Positions 25,201 to 34,730 of a stretch of 64,000 nucleotides of DNA are shown here, piece by piece. Origin of the DNA: Nostoc sp. UHCC 0302 (GTDB taxonomy: Bacteria > Cyanobacteriota > Cyanobacteriia > Cyanobacteriales > Nostocaceae). The position numbers and the translations under genes are program-made. Position 1 is the stretch's first letter; every line of letters starts with the position of its first letter. The notes beneath the pieces were generated by a model that saw only the letters and a list, made by a program, of their open reading frames with translations, ran no database searches and was not told the origin of the DNA. The DNA is taken from NCBI RefSeq assembly GCF_038096175.1, contig NZ_CP151099.1, positions 4,879,484-4,943,483 of the forward strand, given 5' to 3'.

Positions 25201-27714
25201 AGTATGAAACTATCAGATAAATATCAAAACTTGGTTTCTAAGAGTGTGGTTTGCCAACTTCACGGCAATATTACTATGCCCTGGTTACAACATATCAAGC
25301 TGTCTGAGGCAGTTAATACTGAAGGGGCTGATGCAGGATTGCAAGCTGATGGTCTGCAAGTTGTCGGATATACCTGGACTTACAACTTATACAACCTAAT
25401 ATATCAGGGTAAAAATCTAGATATTCTTTTAAAGGAAGCTTCTCGCGCTTTACTATTCAGTCAAGAAACTCAGAATCAGTGGGCATTTAATTGCATATCA
25501 GCTAGTAAAATTCTTATCCAAAACTTATTGGGACTTACCCAAAACAAATTCTGTTTTAATACAACAGAAATAAAAGAAGCCGATATTTTAGAAGTTACTC
25601 AACCAAATCAAACGCCGGCAGCTATTTGCTTTTATTACATTTTTAAAGCTGAGGTTCTATTTTTGTATGGTAAGCCAATTGAGTTGAGCCTGCTGGAGCA
25701 AGCAGCAGAGTTGTTTGCCTACATACCAGGAACGATTTCCATCGCCAAGCATAACTTTTACTACTCGCTAACGCTAGCTGCTCTCTATCCTGAAGCTTCA
25801 TTGGCTGAACGAGATAAATACTGGCAGCAAATGCTAGCCAATCAGCAACGGATGAAAGAGTGGGCTAATCTCTGCCCGGAAAATTTCTTGGATAAATATC
25901 TTTTGGTAGCCGCAGAAATTTCTCGTCTCTCTGGTAACTGGTGCGAAGCAGTAGATTTATATGACCAAGCCATTAAATCTGCCAGAGAAAATGAATTTAT
26001 TCACAATGAAGCTTTGGCTAATGAACTAGCAGCAAAATTTTGGATGGAACGAGGAAAAGAGGAGTTTGCCGGACTCTACATCAGAAAAGCCCATCAACGC
26101 TACCAAATTTGGGGCGCTAAACGCAAAGTAGAGGATTTAGATGAAAAATATCCTCAGTGGCTGGCTTCAACATCATCTAGAAGCAAAACAACTTTTGGAA
26201 TCACTTCAACAAACAGCAACAGCTCCAGTGAGGCGCTAGATTTAGCTACAGTGCTGAAAGCTTCACAAACGATTTCTGGTGAAATCGTTCTGAGCAAGTT
26301 ACTGCAAAATGTAATGAAGACTGTAATTGAGAATGCCGGAGCGCAAAAAGGCTTTCTGATTTTAGAAAAAGACGGTAACTGGTTTATTGAAGCTGAAGGA
26401 GCAGTGGATTCTCTGAATCTTACTATCTTACAATCAGTTCCAGTAGACTCTGTAGATGCAGACGAGCAAATTCCTTTGGTGTCAGCGGGCATTATCAATT
26501 ATGTTGCCCACACGAAGGAAAATGTGGTTTTAAATAATGCTGTCAATGAAGGGCAGTTTATACGCGATCGCTATATTATCGCAACTCAACCTAAATCCAT
26601 TCTCTGCACTCCCCTACTCCATCAAGGTAAACTCAGCGGCATTTTATATTTAGAAAATAATCTCACAACGAGCGCATTTACTCCAGAGCGTGTCGAAGTC
26701 TTAAAAATCCTATCTGCTCAAGCTGCCATCTCCATTGAAAATTCCCGTCTCTACGACCAGTTAGAAGGCTACAGCCGAACTCTTGAACAAAAAGTGGCGC
26801 TAAGAACCCAAGAATTACAAGATAAAAATGAAGAATTAGCCAGTATTTTACAAACGCTCAAAGCTACCCAGGCTCAGATTATTACACAAGAAAAACTAGC
26901 TTCTCTAGGAGCTTTAACAGCGGGCATTGCCCATGAAATCAAAAACCCCTTAAACTTTGTTAACAACTTTGCCGAGCTGTCGGTAGAGTTGACCCAAGAA
27001 TTGCTCGAAGAGATAGAAAATCAACAAGACCGATTAGACCCAGAAAGTAGGGAGTATATTACAGAAATTTTAAGCGATCTCAAACAAAACGCTCAAAAAA
27101 TCTATGAGCATGGGACAAGATCCGACAATATTGTCAACAGTATGTTGATGCATTCACGCGGGAAAACAGGCGATCGCCAACTGACAGACATCAACGCTTT
27201 GCTAGCAGAAGCTATAAATCTAACGTATCACGGAATGCGTGCCAAGGATACTGCTTTCAAAATAACTATAGAAACAAACTACGAGCATGACCTGGGGCAA
27301 GTGAGTATCGTGCCGCAGAATATTAGCCGTGCTTTTATAAATATCATCAATAACGCTTGTTATACAGTGCATAAAAAGAAAATTCGTTTTATAGCAGAAC
27401 CAGGAGACAAAGATGAAGAATTTTTGCCTAAACTTTCAGTCAGTACTAAAGACTTGGGCGAATCGGTGGAACTTTGCATCCGCGATAACGGTGAAGGCAT
27501 TTCACAAGAAATACTAAATAAAATTTTTAATCCTTTTTTTACCACTAAACCGACTGGTGAAGGAACTGGTCTAGGTCTATCTATTACCCACGATATTATT
27601 GTTCAGCAGCATCAAGGGTCAATCAGAATAGAAACCGAGGTAGGCAGTTATACAAAGTTTATTATTACTTTACCTAAATTTTCTTATGACAAGTATGAGC
27701 TTCAGAAATTATAG
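22225..27714 (+). CDS. Hybrid Ser/Thr kinase - AAA ATPase - GAF - sensor histidine kinase
   Basis: A 1829-residue cytoplasmic signalling protein of the cyanobacterial HstK type. Domains in order are: an N-terminal Ser/Thr kinase (residues about 7-270) with HKDINPSN near 126 and IIDFGIS; an AAA_16-type ATPase (about 290-650) with GYSGIGKS near 340 and LVIFLDDLQWAD; a long helical TPR-like region (about 680-1310); a GAF domain (about 1335-1508); a coiled coil; and a histidine kinase core with ASLGALTAGIAHEIKNP (phospho-His near 1569), NIINNACYTV, DNGEGIS and GTGLGLSI. The HRD Arg of the kinase is Lys here (HKD), as is common in this family. A 35-nt dispersed repeat at 23610-23644 has expanded the ATPase domain just before Walker B. 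An IS ends 16 nt before the start codon. Two response-regulator genes follow. Confidence 0.93.
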   Translation: MSPIDDYQIISKIYESANSLVYRAICNSSNLPIILKVLKQNYPTPSELTRYKQEYEITRYLKIDGVIKAYKLLPYNSTLAIALEDFGGQSLDILMQSKKFTLLEFLSIAIKIAETLGEIHAANVIHKDINPSNIVFNSDTGQMKIIDFGISTVFTRENPTIKNPNILEGTLAYLSPEQTGRMNRTLDYSTDFYSLGATFYKLLTQSLPFETNDALELVHCHIAKQATPPHIAAPEIPQSLSNIVMKLLAKTSEERYQSALGLKADLEECLRQLEQTGQILEFILAEHDISDRFKIPQKLYGREVEIETLLSAFKRVAEYEPVEELAEKEVGNKQREMMLVGGYSGIGKSVLVQELYKPITQQRGYFITGKFDQFQRSIPYSAVAFALQSLVRQLLTESEAQLAMWREKLLAAFGVNGQVIIEVIPEIEEIVGSQPPVQPLEPTEAQNRFNRVFQKFIRVFCQRLPKGQWQSQSHPLVIFLDDLQWADSASLKLIELIMTDYNLGYLLLLGAYRDNEVSSSHPTMLTIQRLQEQGAIINTIILAPLNIKEITQLLADTLHAEPKITKPLAELVYQKTSGNPFFINEFIRTVYQENLLTFDRQQKCWQWNITQIQALGITENVVDLMLGNLRKLPENSQKALRLAACVGNSFDLNTLSIIYEKLAAKTFRDILTAIQWGFIEPISSLETTSEAPIESALIIQDYKFRHDRVQQAAYALIDDEYKKAVHLRIGRLLFDNISELERQEKLFTLVDHLNKGRELIKSKTQKVELAELNLQAGKKAKEATAYKASREYLILADNEFPGDIWEESYNIALDLYKELAEVEYLNGNFEESQSLLQLSLKRAKSTLDCTEFHFLKIIQYTLLGQYNEAIETGRIALRDLEIDLPSNNFQAAFEAELAQYRENLKGREISLLYDNPEMELPEKRAALKILSRIFPAAWASNPVLMHIVGTKIVNLNIKYGHTELSSMGYGFFGAINTHALNDYLSGYEYGCLSMKLSDKYQNLVSKSVVCQLHGNITMPWLQHIKLSEAVNTEGADAGLQADGLQVVGYTWTYNLYNLIYQGKNLDILLKEASRALLFSQETQNQWAFNCISASKILIQNLLGLTQNKFCFNTTEIKEADILEVTQPNQTPAAICFYYIFKAEVLFLYGKPIELSLLEQAAELFAYIPGTISIAKHNFYYSLTLAALYPEASLAERDKYWQQMLANQQRMKEWANLCPENFLDKYLLVAAEISRLSGNWCEAVDLYDQAIKSARENEFIHNEALANELAAKFWMERGKEEFAGLYIRKAHQRYQIWGAKRKVEDLDEKYPQWLASTSSRSKTTFGITSTNSNSSSEALDLATVLKASQTISGEIVLSKLLQNVMKTVIENAGAQKGFLILEKDGNWFIEAEGAVDSLNLTILQSVPVDSVDADEQIPLVSAGIINYVAHTKENVVLNNAVNEGQFIRDRYIIATQPKSILCTPLLHQGKLSGILYLENNLTTSAFTPERVEVLKILSAQAAISIENSRLYDQLEGYSRTLEQKVALRTQELQDKNEELASILQTLKATQAQIITQEKLASLGALTAGIAHEIKNPLNFVNNFAELSVELTQELLEEIENQQDRLDPESREYITEILSDLKQNAQKIYEHGTRSDNIVNSMLMHSRGKTGDRQLTDINALLAEAINLTYHGMRAKDTAFKITIETNYEHDLGQVSIVPQNISRAFINIINNACYTVHKKKIRFIAEPGDKDEEFLPKLSVSTKDLGESVELCIRDNGEGISQEILNKIFNPFFTTKPTGEGTGLGLSITHDIIVQQHQGSIRIETEVGSYTKFIITLPKFSYDKYELQKL
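23610..23644. repeat. Dispersed repeat inserted in frame within the hybrid kinase gene
   Basis: GCGATTGCCCAAGGGGCAGT through CCAATCGC matches the intergenic copy at 20505-20538. It translates as RLPKGQWQSQS between FCQ and HPLVIFLDD, a place where relatives usually have only a couple of residues. Its ends GCGATTG and CAATCGC are complementary. Confidence 0.65.
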
Positions 27715-28058
27715 GGCTTATACCGATTTGATAAACAATCACTACAGATAGATGTATTGACAAAAAACTTGCAATATGAATAAGGATTGCATTATAGAAA
27801 CGAAGGATAGTGAGTCAAAAACTAGCCAAATTTCTGCATAATCTCTCTTGAATTCACAGATAGTATAAATAGAAGGTCTACTCAATTTAGCTAGGTTTAC
27901 TTTTGAGACTAGTCTGAGCGCCCACCGAACCTATGAATAGAGGTAGCCTCCGCTCAGAGTTTTCGGAAGCTGGGGCTTAAACTCTCTGCAAAATTTGAAA
28001 TTGCCTCACTAGCATTTTTTCTTATATTGTGTTCATTTTGTCAATGTGTAAGACCTAA
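27715..28058. other. Intergenic region between the kinase and response regulator genes
   Basis: No gene is evident in this 344-nt spacer. It contains an AT-rich stretch expected to hold a promoter for the response regulators, and no convincing terminator after the kinase gene, so both separate and read-through transcription remain possible. Confidence 0.35.
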
Positions 28059-28427
28059 ATGAAAATAATGGTTGTAGACGATGAACAAGATATGCAATTG
28101 TTGTTTAGACAACAATTTAGAAAGGAAGTTAAACAAAATAAAATTACATTATATTTTGCTTTCTCAGCAGAGGAAGCATTGGCAAAATTACAAAATAAAT
28201 TAACTGATTGCCTGGGTATAATTGTCACAGATATTAATATGCCTGGAATGAACGGGCTAGAAATGCTCAAAATTATTAAAGGAAATTTCCCAGAAATAAA
28301 AGTAATTATAGCTACTGCTTATAATGATGAATATAACTCCTTGATTGCCAAACAACATGGGGCAGATGACTATATTACTAAGCCAATTGAATTTAATAAA
28401 TTAAAAGAAAAAATCCTCAGATCATAA
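28059..28427 (+). CDS. Single-domain response regulator
   Basis: A 122-residue CheY-like receiver domain. Acidic pocket D7/D8 (VVDDEQD), phosphoacceptor D58 (VTDINMPGMNG), the conserved Thr of ATAYND and the Lys of YITKPIE are all present, so it should be phosphorylated normally. There is no output domain. It lies 344 nt after the hybrid histidine kinase and 24 nt before the next receiver-containing gene, making the kinase its likely phosphodonor. Confidence 0.92.
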   Translation: MKIMVVDDEQDMQLLFRQQFRKEVKQNKITLYFAFSAEEALAKLQNKLTDCLGIIVTDINMPGMNGLEMLKIIKGNFPEIKVIIATAYNDEYNSLIAKQHGADDYITKPIEFNKLKEKILRS

Positions 28428-28451
28428 ATAATCCCAATCAGGTAAACAACT

Positions 28452-30632
28452 ATGCTAGCTAAAATACTGGTTGTTGATGATGAGACTGACTTAGAACTTT
28501 TGCTAAGGCAAAAATTTAGAAAACAAATTCGGGAAAAGCAATTTGAGTTATTTTTTGCCCGTAATGGTTTAGAAGCATTAGAAAAACTGCAAGTAGAACC
28601 GCATATAGATGTAGTGTTAACCGATATCTATATGCCGGAAATGGATGGGTTAACTTTGGTTACTAAGCTCACTGAATTGTATCCCATCATTAAGACAGTA
28701 ATTATTTCTGCCTATGGCGATATTGAGAATATTAGAACGGCAATGAATCTTGGTGCATTTGACTTCCTGACTAAACCGATCAATTTTCAGGATTTAGAGA
28801 TTACTACTTATAAAAGTCTGCAATATGTGCAGCGGATGAAAGCGGCTAGGGAAAAAGAATTATTAGCACAGCAAGCTAAAACAGAGTTATTAATTCGCCT
28901 GCAACAAGAGGTTGCAGTCCGCCAACAGGCAGAGCAAGCATTGCGTGAAAGCGAGGCTAAACTGGCTCAATTTTTGGAAGCTTTGCCAGTAGGTATTTTC
29001 GTAGTTGATAGCAATGGTCAAGCCTACTACGCTAACCAAACAGCTAAGCAAATATTGGGCAAGGAAATTGTTAGCGAAGTTACACCAGCTCTAATGTCTG
29101 AGATTTATCAAGTCTATCTGGCAATGAATAATCAGCTATATCCTACGGAACAACTGCCGATTTTGCAAGCATTGAAAGGCAAGAGTATAACTATTGATAA
29201 TATGGAAATTCGCCAAGGAGACAAGAAGATTCCCGTAGAAGTTTCAGCTACTCCGATTTTTAATGACAAAGGTGAAATTATCTATGCGATCGCTGCCTTT
29301 CAAGATATCACACAACGCAAACGTTCAGAAGCCGAGCGGATTCGATTAATACTAGAACTAGGAGTCAAGAATTTTGCTTTACAAGAGGCTAAAGACGCAT
29401 TAGCTAAATCAAACCTGAATTTAGAGCAAAAAGTTAAAGAACGCACTCAAGAACTGTCACAAACCCTAGAAATTCTCAAAGCTACGCAAGCTGAACTAGT
29501 ATTTGAAAACGCACTTCTCAGAAGTGCAGAACAGCCTGTCACCTTTGATTATCAAGTTGGGGGAAGTTTGCCTATGGATGCTGCTACTTATGTGGTGCGC
29601 TCCGCAGACCGTTATCTTTATAAAGCTTTAAAACGTGGTGAGTTTTGTTACATCCTCAATACAAGGCAGATGGGCAAATCCAGCTTGATGGTACGCATGA
29701 TACACCATCTTCAGCAAGAGGGATTTAGCTGTGCAGCAATTGATATCACTCGTTTAGGTAGCGAAAACATCACACCTGCTCAATGGTACAAGGGATTAAT
29801 AGTTGAGTTGTGGCTGAGTTTTGACTTGCCAGACAAAGTAAATCTGAAAAATTGGTGGAATGAGCAAAAAGATTTATCTCCTATTCAGTGCTTAAGTCGA
29901 TTTATCGAAGATATTTTACTAGTTGAAGTTAAAAGCGAAAATATTTTTATTTTTCTGGATGAAATAGATAGTGTTTTAGCATTAAAGTTTTCTGTTAATG
30001 ATTTTTTTGCGCTGATTCGTTTCTGCTATAATCAGCGCAGCATTAATCCGAAATATCAACGTTTAAGCTTTGCTCTCTTTGGCGTGGCCACACCCTCAGA
30101 TTTGATTACTGACTATCAGAGAACGCCTTTTAACATTGGTCAGTCAATTCAATTAAATGGCTTTCAATTGCATGAAGCTCAACCTTTACTACAAGGATTA
30201 ACAGAAAAAGTTGGTAATCCTCAAGTAATACTCAACGAAGTTTTAGCTTGGACAGGTGGTCAACCTTTTCTTACCCAAAAAATTTGTAAGCTCATCCGTA
30301 ATTCTTCATCTCCTATTACTATCAACACTGAAGCAGAATGGATTGAGAATTTAGTGCGAACGAATGTGATCGAAAGCTGGGAATCTCAAGATGAACCGGA
30401 GCATTTAAAAACTATTCGCGATCGCATTCTCAATAGTACTCAGTTACCTGTCTTTTTACTAGACCTCTATCAAAAAATTTTAGCTCAAGGCAAAGTCATT
30501 TCAATTGACAGTTTAGAAGAAAAAGAATTGCTCCTATCTGGTTTAGTGGTTAAGCAGCAAGGTTATCTGAAAGTACATAATCGAATTTATGAATTAATTT
30601 TTGATAATAATTGGATTAATCTGCATATCTAA
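28452..30632 (+). CDS. REC-PAS-AAA-like signalling protein
   Basis: A 726-residue protein. Residues 1-120 are a receiver with D9/D10 and phosphoacceptor D58 ([11 protein letters not shown]). A coiled coil follows, then a PAS domain at about 170-290 ([25 protein letters not shown]), a second coiled coil, and an AAA-like (AAA_35) ATPase from about 365 with [12 protein letters not shown] near 405 and [13 protein letters not shown] as Walker B. No kinase, cyclase or DNA-binding output is seen; the ATPase itself is presumably the output. Close spacing with the preceding response regulator indicates an operon. The receivers of the two genes are similar, suggesting duplication. Confidence 0.9.
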   Translation: MLAKILVVDDETDLELLLRQKFRKQIREKQFELFFARNGLEALEKLQVEPHIDVVLTDIYMPEMDGLTLVTKLTELYPIIKTVIISAYGDIENIRTAMNLGAFDFLTKPINFQDLEITTYKSLQYVQRMKAAREKELLAQQAKTELLIRLQQEVAVRQQAEQALRESEAKLAQFLEALPVGIFVVDSNGQAYYANQTAKQILGKEIVSEVTPALMSEIYQVYLAMNNQLYPTEQLPILQALKGKSITIDNMEIRQGDKKIPVEVSATPIFNDKGEIIYAIAAFQDITQRKRSEAERIRLILELGVKNFALQEAKDALAKSNLNLEQKVKERTQELSQTLEILKATQAELVFENALLRSAEQPVTFDYQVGGSLPMDAATYVVRSADRYLYKALKRGEFCYILNTRQMGKSSLMVRMIHHLQQEGFSCAAIDITRLGSENITPAQWYKGLIVELWLSFDLPDKVNLKNWWNEQKDLSPIQCLSRFIEDILLVEVKSENIFIFLDEIDSVLALKFSVNDFFALIRFCYNQRSINPKYQRLSFALFGVATPSDLITDYQRTPFNIGQSIQLNGFQLHEAQPLLQGLTEKVGNPQVILNEVLAWTGGQPFLTQKICKLIRNSSSPITINTEAEWIENLVRTNVIESWESQDEPEHLKTIRDRILNSTQLPVFLLDLYQKILAQGKVISIDSLEEKELLLSGLVVKQQGYLKVHNRIYELIFDNNWINLHI

Positions 30633-30729
30633 GAAATTATTCTTAATTAAATTTTAGTTAGTGTTTATATAATCAGACGTTTATAGAACGATTTATAGGT
30701 GTTCGTTATTTACTGAACACCTAAATAAT

Positions 30730-31308
30730 TTAATTGAGCTTCAGCAATATACTTGCTACACTCTCACCTAACTTTTCAATAGATTCCTGCTGTTTAGGAT
30801 CTTTGAGTGTGCCATCATTATTGAAAGCTTGGTAAGCTTGGGGTAAGGCTACTTGCTCTGGAAGTACCAAAACTTTGATGTTGCCTAAAATAGCTCGCAG
30901 GTGAACCAATCCTCGTAAACCACCAAGTCCTCCTGGTGAAGCACTCATAATTGCAGCAACCTTACCTGTAAAAGCAGCCAACGGAGGTTCACCAGGAGAT
31001 GGACGAGATGCCCAGTCAATAGCGTTCTTCAAAACTGCTGTCAGCGAACTGTTGTATTCAGGAGAAGCAATTAACAATCCTTGATGTGAAATCAGCAAGT
31101 CCTTAAATGTGCGGGCGTTAGCAGGTGTTCCTTCTTGGGCTTCCAAATCCTCATCAAAAAGAGGTAGAGGCAAATCGCGTAAATCTATATAAGTGACTTC
31201 TGCACCTGCGGATTTAGCACCCTCTGCTGCAATTTTGACCAATTTTTTGTTGTAGGAATCGGTGCGGGTGCTGCCAGCAAAAGCCAGAATTTTCGGTGTG
31301 TATGTCAT
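30730..31308 (-). CDS. NADPH-dependent FMN reductase family protein
   Basis: A 192-residue flavodoxin-fold reductase. The FMN phosphate-binding loop GSTRTDSYNKKL is near the N-terminus, followed by SPEYNSSLTAVLKNAIDWASR (the NADPH-dependent FMN reductase signature) and ASPGGLGGLRGLVHLR. Members (ChrR, azoreductase or quinone reductase-like) transfer electrons from NAD(P)H via FMN to quinones, chromate or azo compounds. The physiological acceptor cannot be told. It appears monocistronic, separated by about 120 nt from the next minus-strand gene. Confidence 0.9.
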   Translation of the reverse strand: MTYTPKILAFAGSTRTDSYNKKLVKIAAEGAKSAGAEVTYIDLRDLPLPLFDEDLEAQEGTPANARTFKDLLISHQGLLIASPEYNSSLTAVLKNAIDWASRPSPGEPPLAAFTGKVAAIMSASPGGLGGLRGLVHLRAILGNIKVLVLPEQVALPQAYQAFNNDGTLKDPKQQESIEKLGESVASILLKLN

Positions 31309-31430
31309 AAAGGCATTGGTTTACTTAGTTAACAGCTAATGAACTAGCAAATTCAACTGCATTATCCCGATTGAAAGCGATCGCTTTTTACTACCCTTAG
31401 ATTTTCTTTACAAAGGCTCTGTTAATCTGG

Positions 31431-32957
31431 CTACTGGCGAAGCTTTTTAATTAATTCCAAAAGTTGTTGATAATCATCTGTTTTGCCTTGTTCTAGATTC
31501 AGGTTAGCAGCTTTTTGTAAATCAGCGATCGCACCTTGTTTATCTCCCAATTGATAGCGGGTAATTCCTCGCAAAGTGTAGGCTGGAGCGAAGTTAGGAT
31601 TAAGCTGTAAGGCTTGGTTCAAATCTGCAATTGCCCCTTGCTTGTCTCCTAAATCAGAACGGGCTATGCCTCGACCAGTATAGGCTGGGGCAAGTTTGGG
31701 ATTAATTTTAATGGCTTGATTGTAATCTGCAACTGCACCTTGCTTATCTTTCAACTGATAACGAGCAAGACCCCGACCGCTGTACGCTTCAGCAAAGTTA
31801 GGATTTATTCGCAAAGCTTGGTTAAAATCAGCGATTGCTCCTTGATTATCATCTAAATTACTCCGAGCAATCCCCCGATTATTATAAGCTAAAGCATAGT
31901 TAGAATTCAGCTTGATGGCTTGGCTGTAATCTGCGATCGCTCCTTGTTTATCTCCCAAGTTATAACGGGACAAACCCCGATTATTATAAGGTTCGGCATC
32001 TTTGGGATTAATTTTTAGAGCTTTATTATAATCATCAACTGCCCCTTGGAAGTCTCCTAAGTTAAAGCGGGCAAGACCGCGATTGTTGTAAGCATTGAGA
32101 TAATTCGGATTGAGGCGAATTGCTTGGGTATAATCAGCAGCGGCTCCTTTAAAATCTCCTTTATCGTATTTATCTCCACCTTGAATATAGAAGTTGTCCG
32201 CTTTCGGTGCTGTGGCTACAGATGTACTAGGAGGACTAACGCCGATATTTACTCCCGCCTGAGTTGACAATTTCAAAAAGGTATTAATCGGAATCCCCAA
32301 ATTAAAGCCTGTCTTAATGACAATGTTGGGATTTTGCTCAGAGACTTGAAAGTTCTCGGTAGTGTCGCCTCGACCGTGAATTCCTACCAGTTCACCTTGG
32401 TCATTCAACACCGGGCCGCCACTCATCCCCGGTAATGTATTATTGCTGTAGACCAAAGCATAGCCATCACGCAAAGCTTTTGAGGCATTAGCAGTAATCC
32501 GCCCATCAGTGAAATTGTAAATAGTGTTAGAAATTGCTGCCGTCGCTTGGGGAAAACCAGCAACATAAGCGGTTGCACCTTCTGCGGCTGCATCAGAGTT
32601 GCCTATTTTAGCAACAGGATAACTTTGCTTGCTGTTAAACTGCACAACAGCTAAGTCTACTTCTGGCAGCTTTTTGACAGTGTTGTAGTTGAGTTGATAG
32701 CGCTGTCCATCTGGGGTGACAATTTCATATTGAGCTTGAGCTTCAACCACGTGCTTAGCTGTCAGAACGGTGTAAGTGTCGCTCTGGTGCTGAATAATTA
32801 CCCCGGAACCAATACCATTTTTATTATCAATCAGCACTGTGATTGCTTTAGCAACTTTACCAACCTCGGTTGAGGAAAGTGCCACGGCAATTTCCGGCTG
32901 TACCAGAGCAATTGATACTCCAATAATTACAGGTGCGATCGCATAATCAAATTTCAT
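31431..32957 (-). CDS. Secreted trypsin-like serine protease with C-terminal TPR repeats (paralogue 1)
   Basis: A 508-residue protein with an N-terminal hydrophobic segment (about 5-27, VALSS at a likely cleavage site), so exported. A trypsin-like (S1/HtrA-type) domain covers about 35-240 with triad H69 (LTAKHVVE), D101 (EVDLAVVQF) and S179 (LPGMSGGPV). From about 255 onward are roughly seven TPR units of 34 residues (NRGLARFNLGDFQGAVDDYNKALKINP pattern, here shortened). There is no PDZ domain. It is a tandem paralogue of the adjacent gene and shares nearly the same protease half. The TPRs probably bind substrates or partners. Confidence 0.92.
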   Translation of the reverse strand: MKFDYAIAPVIIGVSIALVQPEIAVALSSTEVGKVAKAITVLIDNKNGIGSGVIIQHQSDTYTVLTAKHVVEAQAQYEIVTPDGQRYQLNYNTVKKLPEVDLAVVQFNSKQSYPVAKIGNSDAAAEGATAYVAGFPQATAAISNTIYNFTDGRITANASKALRDGYALVYSNNTLPGMSGGPVLNDQGELVGIHGRGDTTENFQVSEQNPNIVIKTGFNLGIPINTFLKLSTQAGVNIGVSPPSTSVATAPKADNFYIQGGDKYDKGDFKGAAADYTQAIRLNPNYLNAYNNRGLARFNLGDFQGAVDDYNKALKINPKDAEPYNNRGLSRYNLGDKQGAIADYSQAIKLNSNYALAYNNRGIARSNLDDNQGAIADFNQALRINPNFAEAYSGRGLARYQLKDKQGAVADYNQAIKINPKLAPAYTGRGIARSDLGDKQGAIADLNQALQLNPNFAPAYTLRGITRYQLGDKQGAIADLQKAANLNLEQGKTDDYQQLLELIKKLRQ

Positions 32958-33005
32958 GATTTAATTTCCAATAGATTTCTATTTGACTTTGCTTTCGTTA
33001 GGCTA

Positions 33006-34730
33006 TTATTGAAGCTTTCTAATTAATTGCAATGCTTTTTGGTAATAATTTGTGTTTCCTTGTGCTTTGTAGAGATTAGCAGCTTTCTGGAAATCCGCGA
33101 TCGCTTTTTTCTTATCTTCCAAAGCAGAGTGAACAATACCCCGGCCATAGTAGGCTTGGGCAAAGTTGGGATTAATTCGTAAAGCTTGGTTGTAATCTTC
33201 AATTGCCCCTTGGTTGTCTTTGAAGGCAGCGCGGGCATTCCCCCGTCCATAGTAAGCCTTGGCATCGTTAGGATTAATCCGTAAAGCTCGGCTGTAATCT
33301 GCCATTGCCTCCGCGCTGTCTCCGAAGGCAGCGCGGGCATTTCCCCGTCCATAGTAGGCTGGGGCAAAGTTAGGATTAATTTTAAGGGTTTGATTGTAAT
33401 TTGTTATTGCCTGCTTGTTGTCTCCCAGGCCAGCGTAGGCATACCCCAGACCGTAGTAAGCTAAGGCATAGTTAGGATTAATTCGCAGAGCTTGGTTGTA
33501 ATCTGCAATTGCCCCCTGCTGGTCTCTTAAGAGAGAGCGAGTACGCGCCCGATTGTAGTAAGCCTTGGCATAGTTGGGATTAATTTTAAGGGCTTGGTTG
33601 TAATCTGCTATTGCTCCCTTGTTATCTCTCAAGGCAGAGCGGACTATTCCTCGATTGATGTAAGCATTGGCATAGTTGGGATCAATTTTCAGCGCTTGAT
33701 TGTAATCTGCTATTGCCCCCTGCTTATCTCCCAAGGCAGAGCGAGATACTCCCCTGTTGATGAAAGCATTGGCATAGTTAGGATTAATTTTAAGGGCTTG
33801 GTTGTAATCTGCGATCGCCCTTTTGTTATCTCCCAAGTTATAGCTGGCTACTCCCCGCCCGAAGTAAGCATTAAGATAGTTAGGATTAAGGCGAATCGCC
33901 TGGGTGTAATCAGCTATTGCTCCTTTAAAATCACCATTTTTATACTTTTCCCCAGCCTGAATGTAGAAGTCATCAGCTTTCGGTGCTGCTACAGATTTGC
34001 TTGGAGGCTTAACAGCAGCATATACCCCAGCTTTAGCTGAGAGTTTCAAAAAGCTATTAATGGGAATGCCCAAATTAAAGCCTGTTTTGATAATAATGTT
34101 GGGATTTTGATCCGAGATTTCAAAGTTCTCCGTGGTATCTACTCTGCCGTGAATTCCTACCAGTTCACCTTTGTCATTCAGCACCGGGCCGCCACTCATC
34201 CCCGGTAATGTATTATTGCTGTAGACCAACGCATAGCCATCACGCAAAGCTTTTGAGGCGTTAGCAGTAATCCGCCCATCGGTGAAATTGTAAATTGAGT
34301 TGGAAAATGCTGGACTGGTCTTTGGGAAACCAGCTACATAAGCTGTTGTACCTTCTGTAGCCACGTCCGAGTTGCCGATTTTAGCAACAGCATAAGTTTG
34401 ATTGCTGGTAAACTGCAAAATAGCTAAGTCTACAGCTGGCAGCTTTTTTACGGTTTTGTAATTAAGCGCATAACGCTGACCATCTGGGGTGACAATTTCA
34501 TATTCAGTCTGAGCTTCTACTACGTGCTTAGCAGTGAGAACCGTGTAGGTGTTGCCTTGTCGCTGAATAATTACCCCAGTCCCGGAATCATTTTTATTAT
34601 CAATCAGCACCGTGATTGCTTTGCCAAGTTTAGCCACCTCCGCAGAGGATAATGCCACAGCAATTTGTGGTTGTGTAAGGGCGATTGATACACCAATGAT
34701 TGTTGGTGCGAATGCATAATCAAATTTCAT
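33006..34730 (-). CDS. Secreted trypsin-like serine protease with C-terminal TPR repeats (paralogue 2)
   Basis: A 574-residue paralogue of the adjacent gene with the same architecture. It has a signal segment at 5-27, triad H69, D101 and S179, then about nine TPR units built on GAIADYNQALKINPNYA. The two extra TPRs compared with paralogue 1 fit unequal recombination between the 102-bp repeats that encode them. Only 48 nt separate the two genes, so they may be co-transcribed. The residue patterns around the active site are intact, suggesting both are active. Confidence 0.92.
   Translation of the reverse strand: MKFDYAFAPTIIGVSIALTQPQIAVALSSAEVAKLGKAITVLIDNKNDSGTGVIIQRQGNTYTVLTAKHVVEAQTEYEIVTPDGQRYALNYKTVKKLPAVDLAILQFTSNQTYAVAKIGNSDVATEGTTAYVAGFPKTSPAFSNSIYNFTDGRITANASKALRDGYALVYSNNTLPGMSGGPVLNDKGELVGIHGRVDTTENFEISDQNPNIIIKTGFNLGIPINSFLKLSAKAGVYAAVKPPSKSVAAPKADDFYIQAGEKYKNGDFKGAIADYTQAIRLNPNYLNAYFGRGVASYNLGDNKRAIADYNQALKINPNYANAFINRGVSRSALGDKQGAIADYNQALKIDPNYANAYINRGIVRSALRDNKGAIADYNQALKINPNYAKAYYNRARTRSLLRDQQGAIADYNQALRINPNYALAYYGLGYAYAGLGDNKQAITNYNQTLKINPNFAPAYYGRGNARAAFGDSAEAMADYSRALRINPNDAKAYYGRGNARAAFKDNQGAIEDYNQALRINPNFAQAYYGRGIVHSALEDKKKAIADFQKAANLYKAQGNTNYYQKALQLIRKLQ

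Noticed and set aside
33023-34040. Open frames in other phases across the TPR-protease gene
   Set aside because: Shadows of the 102-bp TPR-encoding repeats; the main frame has an intact catalytic triad.
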